NCBI GenBank assembly: GCA_016787785.1
Contig: JAEUTO010000010.1
Coordinates: forward strand, 434,001 to 498,000
DNA length: 64,000 nt
Source: Bacteroidia bacterium
GTDB taxonomy: Bacteria > Bacteroidota > Bacteroidia > B-17B0 > Aurantibacillaceae
Direction of reading: 5' to 3'
Of the stretch, positions 18,306-29,003 are shown one piece after another (position 1 is the stretch's first letter; the number at the start of each line of letters is the position of its first letter). The notes beneath the pieces are model-generated. The model saw only the letters and a list, made by a program, of their open reading frames with translations, was not told the origin of the DNA and ran no database searches. The position numbers were made by a program, and so were the translations under genes.

Positions 18306-19643
18306 TTATTTAGTTTCGGCAGCTTTTTGAGCAGCTTGCGCAGCTTTTATTTTTGCTTTAATGTTCTCTGTAGTTAAAGAACCCGGTCTTTCAATAGGCG
18401 AGTTTGTAGCTCTGTCCCAGATCAAACTTGCCAATACACCTAAAGCACGACTAACACCAAACAATACAGTATAAAAATCAAATTCATACATGCCATAGTG
18501 TACCAATAAGGCACCCGAGTGAGCATCTACATTTGGCCAAGGATTTTTAATTTTTCCTGTACTTTCTAAAATTGGTGGCGCTACCTCATAAACCATTTGC
18601 ACTATTTCGCAAATGTCATCGTGTTTAATATATGTTTTGTAAAAGTCTTGCTGCGCGGTAAAGCGTGGATCTGTTTTACGTAACACAGCGTGTCCGTAAC
18701 CAGGAACAACTTTTCCTTCAGTTAATGTTTTTTGAATGTACTCTGCAATTTGTTCCTTAGTTGGTAAACCACCACCTAAAGTTTCCTTTAATTCCATTAT
18801 CCAGTTAAGTACTTCCTGGTTTGCTAAGCCATGTAGCGGACCTGCAAGACCATTCATACCCGCTGCAAATGCCAAATACGGATCGCTCAATGCAGAACCA
18901 ACTAAATGCGTGGTGTGTGCAGAAACGTTTCCACCTTCATGATCAACGTGTATGGTTAAATATAAACGCATTAAACGTTTCATGTCAAATGCTTCGTAAC
19001 CTAACATGTGTGCGAAGTTTGCTGCCCAATCTAATTTGTGATCAGGTTCAATGTGCACACCGCCCTTGTATTTACGGCGATATATGTATGCTGCAATACG
19101 CGGTAAACGCGCAATTAAATTCATGCTGTCTTCGTACGCATAATCCCAATAATCTTTTTTGCTCATGCCTTTTGCATATGCTTTTGCAAAAACAGACTCT
19201 GTTTGCATTGCCATAACACCAATTACAAATTGGGTCATAGGATGCGTATCAATAGGTAATTCTTCAATTACATCAAAAACATGTTTTGGAACGTTGTTAC
19301 GTTTAGTCCACTCGGTGGTAATAAAAGTAACGTCTTCCTGCGTTGGCAATTCACCAACCAACATTAAATAAAAAATGCCTTCAGGTAATGGTTCTGTACC
19401 ACCAACGGCTTTTGGTAACTTGGCACGTAACTCTGGTATAGTGTAGCCTCTGAAGCGGATACCCTCTTCAGGATCTAAACGTGAAGTTTCTGTAACCATG
19501 CCCACCATGCCGCGCATACCTTGGTATACTTGAGCTACAGTGATCTCTCCTAATTTCACATCACCATGGTTTTTAATGATGTCTTTAATGTCGGCAGCTA
19601 AAGCAGTGGCTTTAACTTTAAATTTTTCTTTCAACGGATCCAT
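18306..19643 (-). CDS. gltA: Citrate synthase, eukaryote-like type
   Basis: Condenses acetyl-CoA and oxaloacetate to citrate, entry step of the TCA cycle. 445 residues. The sequence matches the mitochondrial-like class rather than the E. coli hexameric class: starts with KEKFKVKATALAADI, has LIARLPRIAAYIYRRKY, and no NADH-site N-terminal domain. The catalytic triad is present: His271 in GLAGPLHGLANQEVL, His318 in VPGYGHAVLRKTDPR and Asp373 in NVDAHSGALL. The C-terminus is an Ala/Lys-rich tail. Monocistronic, with an excellent promoter (19665-19695) and its own terminator. Enolase lies behind it on the same strand with 92 bases between. Confidence 0.96.
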   Translation of the reverse strand: MDPLKEKFKVKATALAADIKDIIKNHGDVKLGEITVAQVYQGMRGMVGMVTETSRLDPEEGIRFRGYTIPELRAKLPKAVGGTEPLPEGIFYLMLVGELPTQEDVTFITTEWTKRNNVPKHVFDVIEELPIDTHPMTQFVIGVMAMQTESVFAKAYAKGMSKKDYWDYAYEDSMNLIARLPRIAAYIYRRKYKGGVHIEPDHKLDWAANFAHMLGYEAFDMKRLMRLYLTIHVDHEGGNVSAHTTHLVGSALSDPYLAFAAGMNGLAGPLHGLANQEVLNWIMELKETLGGGLPTKEQIAEYIQKTLTEGKVVPGYGHAVLRKTDPRFTAQQDFYKTYIKHDDICEIVQMVYEVAPPILESTGKIKNPWPNVDAHSGALLVHYGMYEFDFYTVLFGVSRALGVLASLIWDRATNSPIERPGSLTTENIKAKIKAAQAAQKAAETK

Positions 19644-19664
19644 CGGGATAAACTTTTATGGTTA

Positions 19665-19695
19665 TAAATTTACAATCTGATCTTATATAAACAAA
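19665..19695 (-). promoter_or_regulatory. Bacteroidota promoter of citrate synthase
   Basis: Minus-strand TTTG (19692-19695), exactly 19 bases, then TAAATTTA (19665-19672, seven of eight matches to TAnnTTTG), 21 bases before the ATG. Confidence 0.75.
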
Positions 19696-19735
19696 GTTAT
19701 TTTACGTTATTTTAAATTTATTTTTTGGTGGGTTT

Positions 19736-21061
<1,326 letters not shown>

Positions 21062-21147
21062 TTAGGACACCGGATTTGTAAATTTTCAATAGTTTTTATT
21101 ATTTCTTACAAATCTTTGCTTCCTGTAATAAAAGGCTTGTTTTTACC

Positions 21148-21155
21148 TATTTTTG
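21148..21155 (+). promoter_or_regulatory. Candidate -7 box before the IgGFc-like T9SS gene
   Basis: TATTTTTG, 19 bases before the ATG at 21174; no convincing -33 element. Confidence 0.35.
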
Positions 21156-21173
21156 GGATTCTAAATTTAAAAA

Positions 21174-23612
21174 ATGAAAAAATTAATTACTCTGGTATTA
21201 TTTGCTTTTTTGACTTTTCACAATTTTAATAGTTCGGCACAGGTAGATACCTCTTTTTGGTTTGCAACACCTTTCGTTTCTCCTGACGCAGCAAACAGAA
21301 ACCCTTATAAACTGAATATTTATACTTATGGCGCTGCTTCTACCACAATTCGTTTAAGACAACCCGCAGCAATAGCTCCTAATAAGTATGACACTACTTT
21401 TGTTTTAGGGCCGTATACTGCTTTTAGTTATACTTTTTGGAGAGACGCAGTAACATCTACAACTAATGGAGGTTATGATTCTCTTGAAGTAAAACCGTCT
21501 GATGTTGTATTGCCTTATGGCTTATATATTTCTTCTACCAACGATATAAGTACCGTTTTTGACGTTGTTACAACAGGAAACAATCCGGAAACTTTTTCGT
21601 TAAAAGGATCAAGTATAGGGGCAGGTTTGGATTTTTATTGTCCTTTCCAACAGAAAGGAAATAACCAGACCTTGTCTAACCTTGCGAATACTCCTCCCGG
21701 AATTGTTCAGCCAAAACAACAAATTAATATTGTTGCTACAAAAGCAAACACAACAGTGTCTATCACTCCAAAGTGTAACGTAATAGGACATTTGGCGAAT
21801 ATTACTTATACCATATTCTTACCAAATCCCGGAAGTGCTTACACTGTTGAGAATGCCTCCCAAACAACTACTGTTCTGGCAAATAATCTTTCAGGCAGCC
21901 GCGTTACTGCAGATAAACCAATTTCTATAACTGTTACCGATGATGCAGCTAAGGCTACTACAGGGGGTTGTTCTGATCTGATGGGTGACCAGATCGTGCC
22001 GGTAAATGTTCTTGGAACAGAATATGTTATTATAAAAGGAGATATGTTTGTAGGAGAAACCGATGGCGTGTATGTTGTTGCAACAAACAATAATACGTCT
22101 TTAACTTTTGATGATGGTGTTGTTACGGCCACAGTAATAAACACAGGTGATACATATTTTTACAAGTCAGTTCAGAACGTAACATCTTTAATTGCATCAA
22201 AGGACGTTTATGTTATGCATGCGACTGGTATGGGCTGCGAAATGTCTGAAGATCTGGTGCCGCCTTTAGGCTGTTCAGGATCCGGGTTAACACACATTAC
22301 CCGTAATAATGGTTTGTCATTTAACTTAAATGTTTATTGTAAGAGCGGTTCGCAAAATACCTTTACTTTAAATGGTTCGCCCACTTTAGTTCCTGCCGCT
22401 GCTTTTACACTTGTTCCGGGCACAGCTACTTTAATTGGAGGCCCGTATTATGGTGCTAAAATAAACTTGACTCCCGCGGCTTTACCAATAGGTTCTTATA
22501 CGATCGCAAACAACGCAGGGGATTTTGGATTAAGTATATGTAATGGCGGTGCTACAAGTGGTACTTTTTTTCACTACACGACCGTATTTCGTAAGCCAAC
22601 TAATATTGCTGCAGCAAACGATTTTTCCATTTGTCCAAATGCAACCGCTGTTTTACTTAGTGGCACTGTTAGCGGCGTTACCAATACGGGCACATGGACA
22701 ACTGCTAATGGTACCGGGAGTTTCGGAGCGTACACGTCAACCGTAAATACAATTGCCACTAGTTATAATTTATCACCGGCTGATCAACTTCTTTCGAGTA
22801 TAAAATTTTATTTGACGTCTACCGGAAGTTGCGCGCCAACAAAAGATTCTATAATTGTTACTTTAACGCCTTTACCACAAATAACCATAACACCAGGCAC
22901 GAGTATTTGCAGTAACAATACCAATGCTATAGCTTTATCATCAACCTTAACAAATGCTACAAGCGGAACCTGGAGTTCGAGTGGAACCGGAGGATTCTTT
23001 CCTTCAAACTCATCGCCAAACGCCTCGTACACACCGTCTGCAGGCGATCTTTCTTTTCCTTCTTTTACTTTAAACTATGGTGCTACAAGTTTGTGCGGAG
23101 GTACATTTGCGAGTGCTATTTACACAGTAATAAACACGCCAACGGTTGTTGCTACTACAAGCAGCAGTTTAATTTGTGTTGGGCAGAATGCCACATTAAC
23201 TGCGAGTGGTGCAAACACCTATTCATGGAACACCACTTCAACCAACACATCTATTGTAGTTTCGCCAGTGGTTACAACCGGTTACTCTGTTATGGGCGTA
23301 ATAAATGGTTGTAGCAATACAGTAACACTTACCGTAAGCGTTTCACCATGTACAGGAATTGATGGCGCTACAATAAATAATGAGCTTTTAAAGATCTATC
23401 CAAATCCCAGCAATGGCGAGTTTACTCTAAGTTCTACAACAGATATTAAGTTAACGCTTGTAAATGAATTAGGGCAGCTCGTAAAAAGTATAACTCTTAA
23501 TACTAGTAATAATAGAAGTATTTCTGTTACGCACTTAGCGAATGGAATTTATTTTATTACTGGTAGGGTTAATGACAGGAGCATTAACCAAAAGATTGTG
23601 GTTGCCAAATAA
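21174..23612 (+). CDS. T9SS type A secreted protein with IgGFc-binding-like N-terminal domain
   Basis: An 812-residue surface protein. Signal peptide 1-23 (ends SSAQ). Residues ~45-430 resemble the N-terminal region of IgGFc-binding proteins, seen in many Bacteroidota adhesins: SITVTDDAAK, then SDLMGDQIVPVNVLGTEYVI, later THITRNNGLSFNLNVYCKSG. Residues ~465-640 are two SdrD/PKD-like modules with CSN and TWSSSGTGGF patterns; ~645-715 is an Ig-like module close to the repeat in the protein at 14277 (VATTSSSLICVGQNATLTASGA). The last ~75 residues are a T9SS type A sorting domain (IYPNPSNGEFTL, LANGIYFITG). Role probably adhesion or matrix binding; the IgG name is a family label only. Confidence 0.85.
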   Translation: MKKLITLVLFAFLTFHNFNSSAQVDTSFWFATPFVSPDAANRNPYKLNIYTYGAASTTIRLRQPAAIAPNKYDTTFVLGPYTAFSYTFWRDAVTSTTNGGYDSLEVKPSDVVLPYGLYISSTNDISTVFDVVTTGNNPETFSLKGSSIGAGLDFYCPFQQKGNNQTLSNLANTPPGIVQPKQQINIVATKANTTVSITPKCNVIGHLANITYTIFLPNPGSAYTVENASQTTTVLANNLSGSRVTADKPISITVTDDAAKATTGGCSDLMGDQIVPVNVLGTEYVIIKGDMFVGETDGVYVVATNNNTSLTFDDGVVTATVINTGDTYFYKSVQNVTSLIASKDVYVMHATGMGCEMSEDLVPPLGCSGSGLTHITRNNGLSFNLNVYCKSGSQNTFTLNGSPTLVPAAAFTLVPGTATLIGGPYYGAKINLTPAALPIGSYTIANNAGDFGLSICNGGATSGTFFHYTTVFRKPTNIAAANDFSICPNATAVLLSGTVSGVTNTGTWTTANGTGSFGAYTSTVNTIATSYNLSPADQLLSSIKFYLTSTGSCAPTKDSIIVTLTPLPQITITPGTSICSNNTNAIALSSTLTNATSGTWSSSGTGGFFPSNSSPNASYTPSAGDLSFPSFTLNYGATSLCGGTFASAIYTVINTPTVVATTSSSLICVGQNATLTASGANTYSWNTTSTNTSIVVSPVVTTGYSVMGVINGCSNTVTLTVSVSPCTGIDGATINNELLKIYPNPSNGEFTLSSTTDIKLTLVNELGQLVKSITLNTSNNRSISVTHLANGIYFITGRVNDRSINQKIVVAK

Positions 23613-23646
23613 TAGTTTGACATACTATTTTGCTAATTATTACGTT

Positions 23647-23654
23647 TATATTTG
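23647..23654 (+). promoter_or_regulatory. -7 box abutting the start of the next lipoprotein gene
   Basis: TATATTTG matches TAnnTTTG exactly and ends seven bases before the GTG at 23661. It includes the TTG at 23652, which therefore is unlikely to be the start codon. Confidence 0.5.
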
Positions 23655-23660
23655 CAGAAC

Positions 23661-25139
23661 GTGAAAACCTTAATTAAAATAACTTCTATAATTGCAGTAT
23701 TATCTTTTATAATGTTCGACTTTTCGTCGTGCAAAAAAGATAAATTGATAACAGATTCGGGCGCTAAACTTCAGTTCTCGCAAGATTCTATTTTATTTGA
23801 CACTGTTTTTACAACAGTAGGTTCTTCTACACGAAACTTTCGCATCAGGAATAAAAACAACCAACGTATTAAAATTTCTTCCATTCAATTATTAGGAGGT
23901 AGTTCGTCTTCTTTTATCATTAATGTAGATGGTGCCAGGGGAACTTCTTTCGAAGATATTGAAATTGCCGCTAACGACAGTATGTATGTTTTTGTGCAGG
24001 TATACGTTAATCCAAACAATGCCAATTCGCCTTTAATTATTAACGATGCTATTCGGTTTAATGTGAACGGCAATGAGCAAACCGTTTATTTAGAAGCCTG
24101 GGGACAAGATGCTTATTATTATAAACCTACAGATGCTATTAAATTTAGTGATGGTAGTTATTTTCCTTATTCAAGAGTAAGTGAATCGGATAATGCCACA
24201 GTTGTTTTTTTTAACGACAAGCCGCACGTTATTACAGGTTATTTAGTTGTTGATTCAACTCAAAAATTAATTATTCAGGCTGGCGCCCGTATTTATATGA
24301 ATTACAAAGCCGGTCTCTGGGTATTCCGTTACGGAGAATTAAAAATGTTAGGGCAAAAAGGAAATGAAATTATTGTTACCGGCGCGCGCCGCGAAAAAGA
24401 TTACGCCGATGAGCCTGGTCAGTGGGACAGGATCTGGATAAACGAAGGCAGCGTGAACAACGAAATAAATTATGCCATTATTAAGAACGGTTACGTTGGT
24501 GTGCAGGCAGAATTGTTTGGCAATAATTTTAACGAACCACGCCGTTTAAAAATTACTAATACAAAAATTCAGAACATGAGTTTATGGGGTTTTTACGGCT
24601 TAGGATATAATGTTTACGCAGGCAATAATGTAATTAGTAATTGCCAGGAGCATTCTGTGAATTTGGTATTGGGAGGCAAATACACTTTTTTACATTGCAC
24701 CTTTGCTAACTTCTGGGAAAAAGATAAAACGCGCGATAAACCTGCCATCAATATCAATAACCATACAGATAGCCAGGTGTTGCCTTTAGACTCATGTTAT
24801 TTTGGGAACTGTATTGTAGACGGATTATTAGGCAACGAAATAAATTTAGATCTTGATTACTCTGAAGCTGCTTTTCCTCCAAAACATATATTCAGTAATG
24901 GCTGGTTGAAAACAACTATTGATGTTTCGGATGGAGCACATTTTATAAATAATAAAATTGGCACCGGTAATTTAGCTTTTAACGACTATAAGAATTATAA
25001 TTTTCAGGCAAGCAATGAAGCACAAATAAAAGGCTTTACGCATCCAAAATGCACAACAGATGTTTTAAAATTTCCCTTTGACCTGAATGCTATGCCGCGC
25101 AATACTTCCAGTGTGACGATTGGGGCATATGAGAACTAA
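23661..25139 (+). CDS. Lipoprotein with beta-helix-like domain, unknown function
   Basis: A 492-residue protein if started at GTG 23661 (KTLIKITSIIAVLSF, lipobox DFSSC, then KKDK). An upstream TTG at 23652 is part of a -7 promoter box and is rejected. Residues ~25-140 are a cysteine-free beta domain resembling an abnormal-spindle/Hydin-type Ig fold (FDTVFTTVGSSTRNFRIRNKNN; FVQVYVNPN). Residues ~150-440 have the short strand periodicity of a right-handed parallel beta-helix (IIQAGARIYMN, VFRYGELKMLGQKGNEIIVTGA, NNEINYAIIKNGYVGVQ). Such proteins are common outer-membrane lipoproteins in Bacteroidota with no assigned role; binding to surface polysaccharide is a guess. Confidence 0.75.
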   Translation: MKTLIKITSIIAVLSFIMFDFSSCKKDKLITDSGAKLQFSQDSILFDTVFTTVGSSTRNFRIRNKNNQRIKISSIQLLGGSSSSFIINVDGARGTSFEDIEIAANDSMYVFVQVYVNPNNANSPLIINDAIRFNVNGNEQTVYLEAWGQDAYYYKPTDAIKFSDGSYFPYSRVSESDNATVVFFNDKPHVITGYLVVDSTQKLIIQAGARIYMNYKAGLWVFRYGELKMLGQKGNEIIVTGARREKDYADEPGQWDRIWINEGSVNNEINYAIIKNGYVGVQAELFGNNFNEPRRLKITNTKIQNMSLWGFYGLGYNVYAGNNVISNCQEHSVNLVLGGKYTFLHCTFANFWEKDKTRDKPAININNHTDSQVLPLDSCYFGNCIVDGLLGNEINLDLDYSEAAFPPKHIFSNGWLKTTIDVSDGAHFINNKIGTGNLAFNDYKNYNFQASNEAQIKGFTHPKCTTDVLKFPFDLNAMPRNTSSVTIGAYEN

Positions 25140-25168
25140 ACATCCTTTTAAAAGCAGTAATTCCTGAC

Positions 25169-25663
25169 TTAAAAAGATCCTGCAATATATGCTTTGTAGT
25201 TTTCGGCAGGATAAAAACGATCATTGATCTTATCAAATGTAACAACACCTACCGGCAGATCAAGGCTTTGTTTATCGAACATATTTTCGTTTAGCGGAAG
25301 AAGTTCAGTCTGAAAACGGAACTCGTAAAGTTCTGAGTTTTGGTAGGGTAATTCAGTATCAACGCTTATTAGCAAAGGAAAAAATCCTTCTTTTGTAATT
25401 CGGAGCGTATACCAAGAATTTTTTGCTAAGCTAAATTCAAAAGGTTTATTGCTTTTGGTTCTCATTGAGTCAATTATCGTATTGTATTGCAATAGTTCAA
25501 TTTTGTAAATACCCTTTTCGGTTTTGCTCGATTTAAGAATTAATCCGTTTAGTTTTAAGCAGGTTGTAGTGTTTGGTTTTGGCTTTGCTGCAAAAACAGC
25601 GACTGTTAGTAGCAACAAAAAGATAATTGTTAAGGGTACCGGAATTTGAATCGTATTTTTCAT
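25169..25663 (-). CDS. Secreted hypothetical protein, transthyretin-like domain
   Basis: A 164-residue protein with an N-terminal signal/anchor (residues ~9-26, ending VFAAK). The remaining sequence is compatible with a small carboxypeptidase-regulatory/transthyretin-like beta sandwich: LKLNGLILKSSKTEKGIYKIELLQ, an intermediate PFEFSLAKNSWYTLRITKEGFFPLLISVDT segment and an FRFQTELLP strand. No catalytic motif. Convergent with the preceding lipoprotein gene, 29 bases apart. Function unknown. Confidence 0.65.
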   Translation of the reverse strand: MKNTIQIPVPLTIIFLLLLTVAVFAAKPKPNTTTCLKLNGLILKSSKTEKGIYKIELLQYNTIIDSMRTKSNKPFEFSLAKNSWYTLRITKEGFFPLLISVDTELPYQNSELYEFRFQTELLPLNENMFDKQSLDLPVGVVTFDKINDRFYPAENYKAYIAGSF

Positions 25664-25847
25664 GATTTCATTTTTTTTAATTGTTAGTGTTTTTTGTTAG
25701 AACAAAGTTGCAGCGATCTACAAAAAATTAAAAACGCAATTAAATACGAATACAACATATGTAAGTTTGAGAAAAAAAATGTACCTGAAATGCCCGTGTT
25801 TACTGGAAAAACTGACTTTTGTCATATAAATGTCACAAAAATAGAAG

Positions 25848-25878
25848 TTGCAGCCTATTTCTTTTCGACTTAAATTTG
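25848..25878 (+). promoter_or_regulatory. Bacteroidota promoter of ctaA
   Basis: TTG (25848-25850), 20 bases, TAAATTTG (25871-25878), ten bases before the ATG at 25888. It lies inside the longer possible reading frame and so argues for the 25888 start. Confidence 0.6.
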
Positions 25879-25887
25879 CAGCAATTA

Positions 25888-26955
25888 ATGAACCCAATTT
25901 CCGCTTCACCCCACAAACAAATTATTTACTGGCTTTTAGCCGGTTGTTTTCTAATTTACATTATGGTTGTGGTGGGTTGTTTAACACGTTTAACACACTC
26001 GGGCCTTTCTATTACCGATTGGAGTTTTATGGGCTCTATACCACCTGTAAACGAACACATGTGGCAGGAGCGTTTTGAAAAGTATCAGCAAAGTCCGGAA
26101 TTTCAAAAAATAAATTATAGCATGACGCTGCAGGAATTTAAACCCATTTTTTTGTGGGAATATATTCACCGCATGATCGGCCGTACCATGATGTATGTAT
26201 TCGCTATTGGTTTTATTTATTTTTTAATTAAAAAGAAAATTAAAAAAGAGATGTGGCCGGGTTTTGTGCTGTTGTTTTTTATGGGAGCTATGCAGGCTGT
26301 TATTGGCTGGTGGATGGTTTACAGCGGACTGCAAAGTAAACCTGCGGTTAGTCATTACCGGTTAGCCACACATTTAATGAGTGCTTTTACCTTATTTGCT
26401 TTTACATTTTGGTTTGCGTTAAGGTTATTATATCCAAGAGAAAATGTTGAGGTATCGGAAGGTAAAAAGTTGAAGACGGCAACCGTAGTTTTTTTCTGTG
26501 TTCTTATCTTTCAAATTATTTTTGGTGCATTTACCGCGGGTTTTGTTGAAGGAAATGATTCTCATATTCGCCCGGGACATATCTTTAATACCTGGCCAAA
26601 AATGGGTGAGGATTGGATGCCCGAGCAGGTTACCATGAGAGATTCTTTTTTTGAGAATATGTTTGAGAATGCCAGTGGTATACAATTTGTACACCGCACA
26701 ACAGCTTTTATAATTGTTGCGTTAATTTGTTTTATCTGGTATAGGTCAAATAAATTGCAATTGACCAAACAACAGTATATTGGGATCTCTTTATTGATAT
26801 ATGGGGTAACAATACAGTTTATTTTGGGTGTTTTAACGTTATTGTACCAGGTTCCGGTAATTATGGGTGCCTTACATCAAACAGGAGCCTTCTTTTTGTT
26901 TTTAAGTTGCATATATTTACTCTTTCATTTATTCAATAAAAAAACAACAAGTTAG
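25888..26955 (+). CDS. ctaA: Heme A synthase (COX15/CtaA family)
   Basis: Integral membrane enzyme that oxidises the C8 methyl of heme O to give heme A for aa3-type terminal oxidases. About 355 residues with eight membrane helices. The heme-ligand histidines of the family are visible in EYIHRMIGR, SHYRLATHLMSAF, QFVHRTTAF and ALHQTGAF. The extended loop after TM1 (GLSITDWSFMGSIPPVNEHMW) and the long GHIFNTWPKMGEDWMPE loop mark the mitochondrial/alphaproteobacterial-like type rather than the Bacillus type. A frame extending to 25819 exists, but the promoter lies within it, so I start at ATG 25888. The stop overlaps the GTG of the following protease gene. Confidence 0.93.
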   Translation: MNPISASPHKQIIYWLLAGCFLIYIMVVVGCLTRLTHSGLSITDWSFMGSIPPVNEHMWQERFEKYQQSPEFQKINYSMTLQEFKPIFLWEYIHRMIGRTMMYVFAIGFIYFLIKKKIKKEMWPGFVLLFFMGAMQAVIGWWMVYSGLQSKPAVSHYRLATHLMSAFTLFAFTFWFALRLLYPRENVEVSEGKKLKTATVVFFCVLIFQIIFGAFTAGFVEGNDSHIRPGHIFNTWPKMGEDWMPEQVTMRDSFFENMFENASGIQFVHRTTAFIIVALICFIWYRSNKLQLTKQQYIGISLLIYGVTIQFILGVLTLLYQVPVIMGALHQTGAFFLFLSCIYLLFHLFNKKTTS

Positions 26956-27908
26956 TGGACGATTTTTTTAATACAGAACAAAGCGGTTCAGGCGGTTTTC
27001 CTCCTAAACCCGTTGTGGCTCAAAAAAGTCAGAATGCAATGGTGCGTTCGTTAATAAGCTTATTTGTTTATGCGTTAATGTTCTATTTTTTGTTTGGACA
27101 GAACCTTGCCTATATTGCTGCAATTTTATTAGTAATTATTATTCATGAAATGGGCCATTTTGCCTTTATGAAATTGTTTAATTACAGCAATGTAAAAATA
27201 TTTATAGTTCCTTTATTAGGAGCTTTTACTACAGGAAAAAAACAACAGGTATCGCAAGCACAATTAAGCTTAATTATTTTAGCAGGGCCTGTACCCGGTA
27301 TTATTATTGGAAGCGTTTTATTTTGGTTTAACATAGATCTTCAAAACGAAACTTTAAGGTTGTTGGCCAATACGTTTTTAATAATAAATCTTTTAAACTG
27401 CTTGCCTTTTTATCCATTAGACGGCGGTCGTTTAATAGAAACCTTGTTCTTTAAAGAGAATCATGTGATTCGCCTGGTATTTGGAATTATTTCTATTATT
27501 TGTTTGTTAGCACTTTTTCTTTATGCCAATAGTTTGATCATGATGGTTGTTCCGGTATTAATTGGACTAGAGATCTATAATGAAAGTAAACACCAAAAAA
27601 TACGTGATTATTTACGTCAGGAAAAAATAAATTATCATACCGATTATGAAAATTTGCCTGACAAAGATTATTGGTTGATCCGTGATTGTCTTATCATGTC
27701 CTTCCCAAAAAAGTATGCCAGCATACAACCTGGTAAATACGAGTATACCATAGCAGAACCTTTATTGGTTCAACATACATCTGCTGTATTGCAGGTAAAT
27801 TTAAAATCAGACCTGAATGTATTTAAACGCATATTAGTGGTATTATTCTACATCCTGATTTTTGCAGCACCTATTGCCCTGGTGTTATTGAATACCCGTC
27901 CGTTATAA
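26955..27908 (+). CDS. Site-2 protease-like membrane metalloprotease (M50 family)
   Basis: A 317-residue protein starting at GTG that overlaps the ctaA stop (TAGTG). The zinc site HEMGH lies in the second membrane helix (VIIIHEMGHFAFMKL, ~residues 53-68). The usual NPxDG motif appears as YPLDGGR in a later helix (~155-162); the LNLLP-like NCLPF precedes it. The C-terminal ~120 residues contain a soluble stretch and one final helix. Substrate unknown; M50 members cleave membrane-anchored regulators or other membrane proteins. No PDZ domain. Coupled with ctaA, but a role in heme or oxidase biogenesis is only suggested by position. Confidence 0.85.
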   Translation: MDDFFNTEQSGSGGFPPKPVVAQKSQNAMVRSLISLFVYALMFYFLFGQNLAYIAAILLVIIIHEMGHFAFMKLFNYSNVKIFIVPLLGAFTTGKKQQVSQAQLSLIILAGPVPGIIIGSVLFWFNIDLQNETLRLLANTFLIINLLNCLPFYPLDGGRLIETLFFKENHVIRLVFGIISIICLLALFLYANSLIMMVVPVLIGLEIYNESKHQKIRDYLRQEKINYHTDYENLPDKDYWLIRDCLIMSFPKKYASIQPGKYEYTIAEPLLVQHTSAVLQVNLKSDLNVFKRILVVLFYILIFAAPIALVLLNTRPL

Positions 27909-27936
27909 ACTCTTCGGCTAATACTGCCTAAAAAAA

Positions 27937-28081
27937 TTAAACACATAGGCGCATAGCTTTTCATAGGTTATACTAAATTTTAATCCGTAAAGCATAGAAT
28001 TTTCTTCGCTTGCGAAGAAAATTTATGTGACCCTTTTTAGTGGTTAGCAGTTCCTTTTTCCTATCTGTCTATGTGGTTAAA
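27937..28081 (+). repeat. Palindromic intergenic repeat, copy 1 (~145 bp)
   Basis: Outer inverted ends TTAAACACATAGGCGCATAG (27937-27956) and CTATCTGTCTATGTGGTTAA (28061-28080) pair at 16 of 20 positions. In the centre is a perfect 12-base-arm palindrome (AATTTTCTTCGC, 27998-28009, with 28012-28023). A second copy in the same orientation lies at 28841. The two flank the DUF6629 gene. No reading frame inside, so it looks like a non-autonomous element. Confidence 0.8.
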
Positions 28082-28155
28082 AATTTATCTGTTTCCCATT
28101 TTGAGGTCTGTTGGCATCAAATTTGAAAGAGCAGTATTAGATAAAAACTAATACT

Positions 28156-28833
28156 ATGTGTTTTTCAGCAGGAGCAAGTTTTGGCGCAGCGGCCGTTTTA
28201 GGAACCATAGGTTTTGCAACCTTAAAAAAGGTGAGCACACGCTCGCAAATAATGTATGCAAGTATTCCTCTTTTATTTGCGATACAACAAGTAAGTGAAG
28301 GTTTATTGTGGCTATCGTTATCTTATAGTGAATACGGACCCTGGCAAACACCCGCAACTTATTTCTTTCTTTTCTTTGCCCAGTTCTTATGGCCAATTTG
28401 GATTCCAGCAGCTATACTTTTAATGGAACGAAATAAACAAAGGCAGAAACTTTTATGGATCCCTGTTGTGGCTGGTATAATTGGTTCATCCATTTTAGTA
28501 TATCGCGTGATCTTTAATGTTGTTTACGCAGGAATCGATCAACATCATATTTCTTATGTTATTGGATCAAACCGATGGCAAATACTAGTTAGTAGTGTCA
28601 TGTATGTGATCGCAATTCTTTCGCCAAGTTTTATTTCTTCGGCAAGAGGAATAAAAGTAATTGCATTTTTACTGGTGATCTCTTTACTTGCAACAAAAAT
28701 AATGTACGAGGCCTATTTAATTTCGGTGTGGTGTTTTTTTGCAGCAATCATCAGCGTTTTAATTTACCGTGTATTGAAATTAGAACAGGAAGAGGTTTAT
28801 ACTGCCAAGAGTTTACAACACAGGATGGACTAA
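28156..28833 (+). CDS. DUF6629-like seven-helix membrane protein
   Basis: A 225-residue polytopic protein starting MCFSAGASFGAAAV, the hallmark start of DUF6629-type proteins, with about seven helices and the conserved QQVSEGLLWLS segment (~residues 39-49). No catalytic motif and no known function. It lies alone between two copies of a palindromic repeat, so it may have its own transcript boundaries or may have been moved as a cassette. Confidence 0.8.
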   Translation: MCFSAGASFGAAAVLGTIGFATLKKVSTRSQIMYASIPLLFAIQQVSEGLLWLSLSYSEYGPWQTPATYFFLFFAQFLWPIWIPAAILLMERNKQRQKLLWIPVVAGIIGSSILVYRVIFNVVYAGIDQHHISYVIGSNRWQILVSSVMYVIAILSPSFISSARGIKVIAFLLVISLLATKIMYEAYLISVWCFFAAIISVLIYRVLKLEQEEVYTAKSLQHRMD

Positions 28834-28840
28834 TTAAATT

Positions 28841-28983
28841 TTAACCACATAGACACATAGTCTTTTTTATTGATAAGCAAGTTTTTTAAAGTGAAACATA
28901 GGATTTTCTTCGCTTGCGAAGAAAATTTATGTGAGCCTTTTTTGCGGTTTGTTTTAACTTTCCTATGTTTCTATGTGGTTTAA
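28841..28983 (+). repeat. Palindromic intergenic repeat, copy 2 (~143 bp)
   Basis: Outer inverted ends TTAACCACATAGACACATAG (28841-28860) and CTATGTTTCTATGTGGTT (28963-28980) match at 17 of 18 paired positions. The centre has the palindrome ATTTTCTTCGC (28903-28913) with 28916-28926, identical in its core to copy 1, and shares the following AATTTATGTGA segment. It lies just downstream of the DUF6629 gene and of the convergent TonB receptor stop. Confidence 0.82.
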
Positions 28984-29003
28984 TTTTTATTTAATGTGTT
29001 GGT

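Noticed and set aside
23652-23660. TTG start for the beta-helix lipoprotein
   Set aside because: This TTG is the end of a TATATTTG promoter box; GTG 23661 gives a normal lipoprotein signal.
25819-25887. Longer start for ctaA
   Set aside because: The promoter lies within this segment and the extra residues are not family-like; ATG 25888 is preferred.
27937-28983. CRISPR array
   Set aside because: Only two palindromic units separated by a gene; no regularly spaced short repeats.
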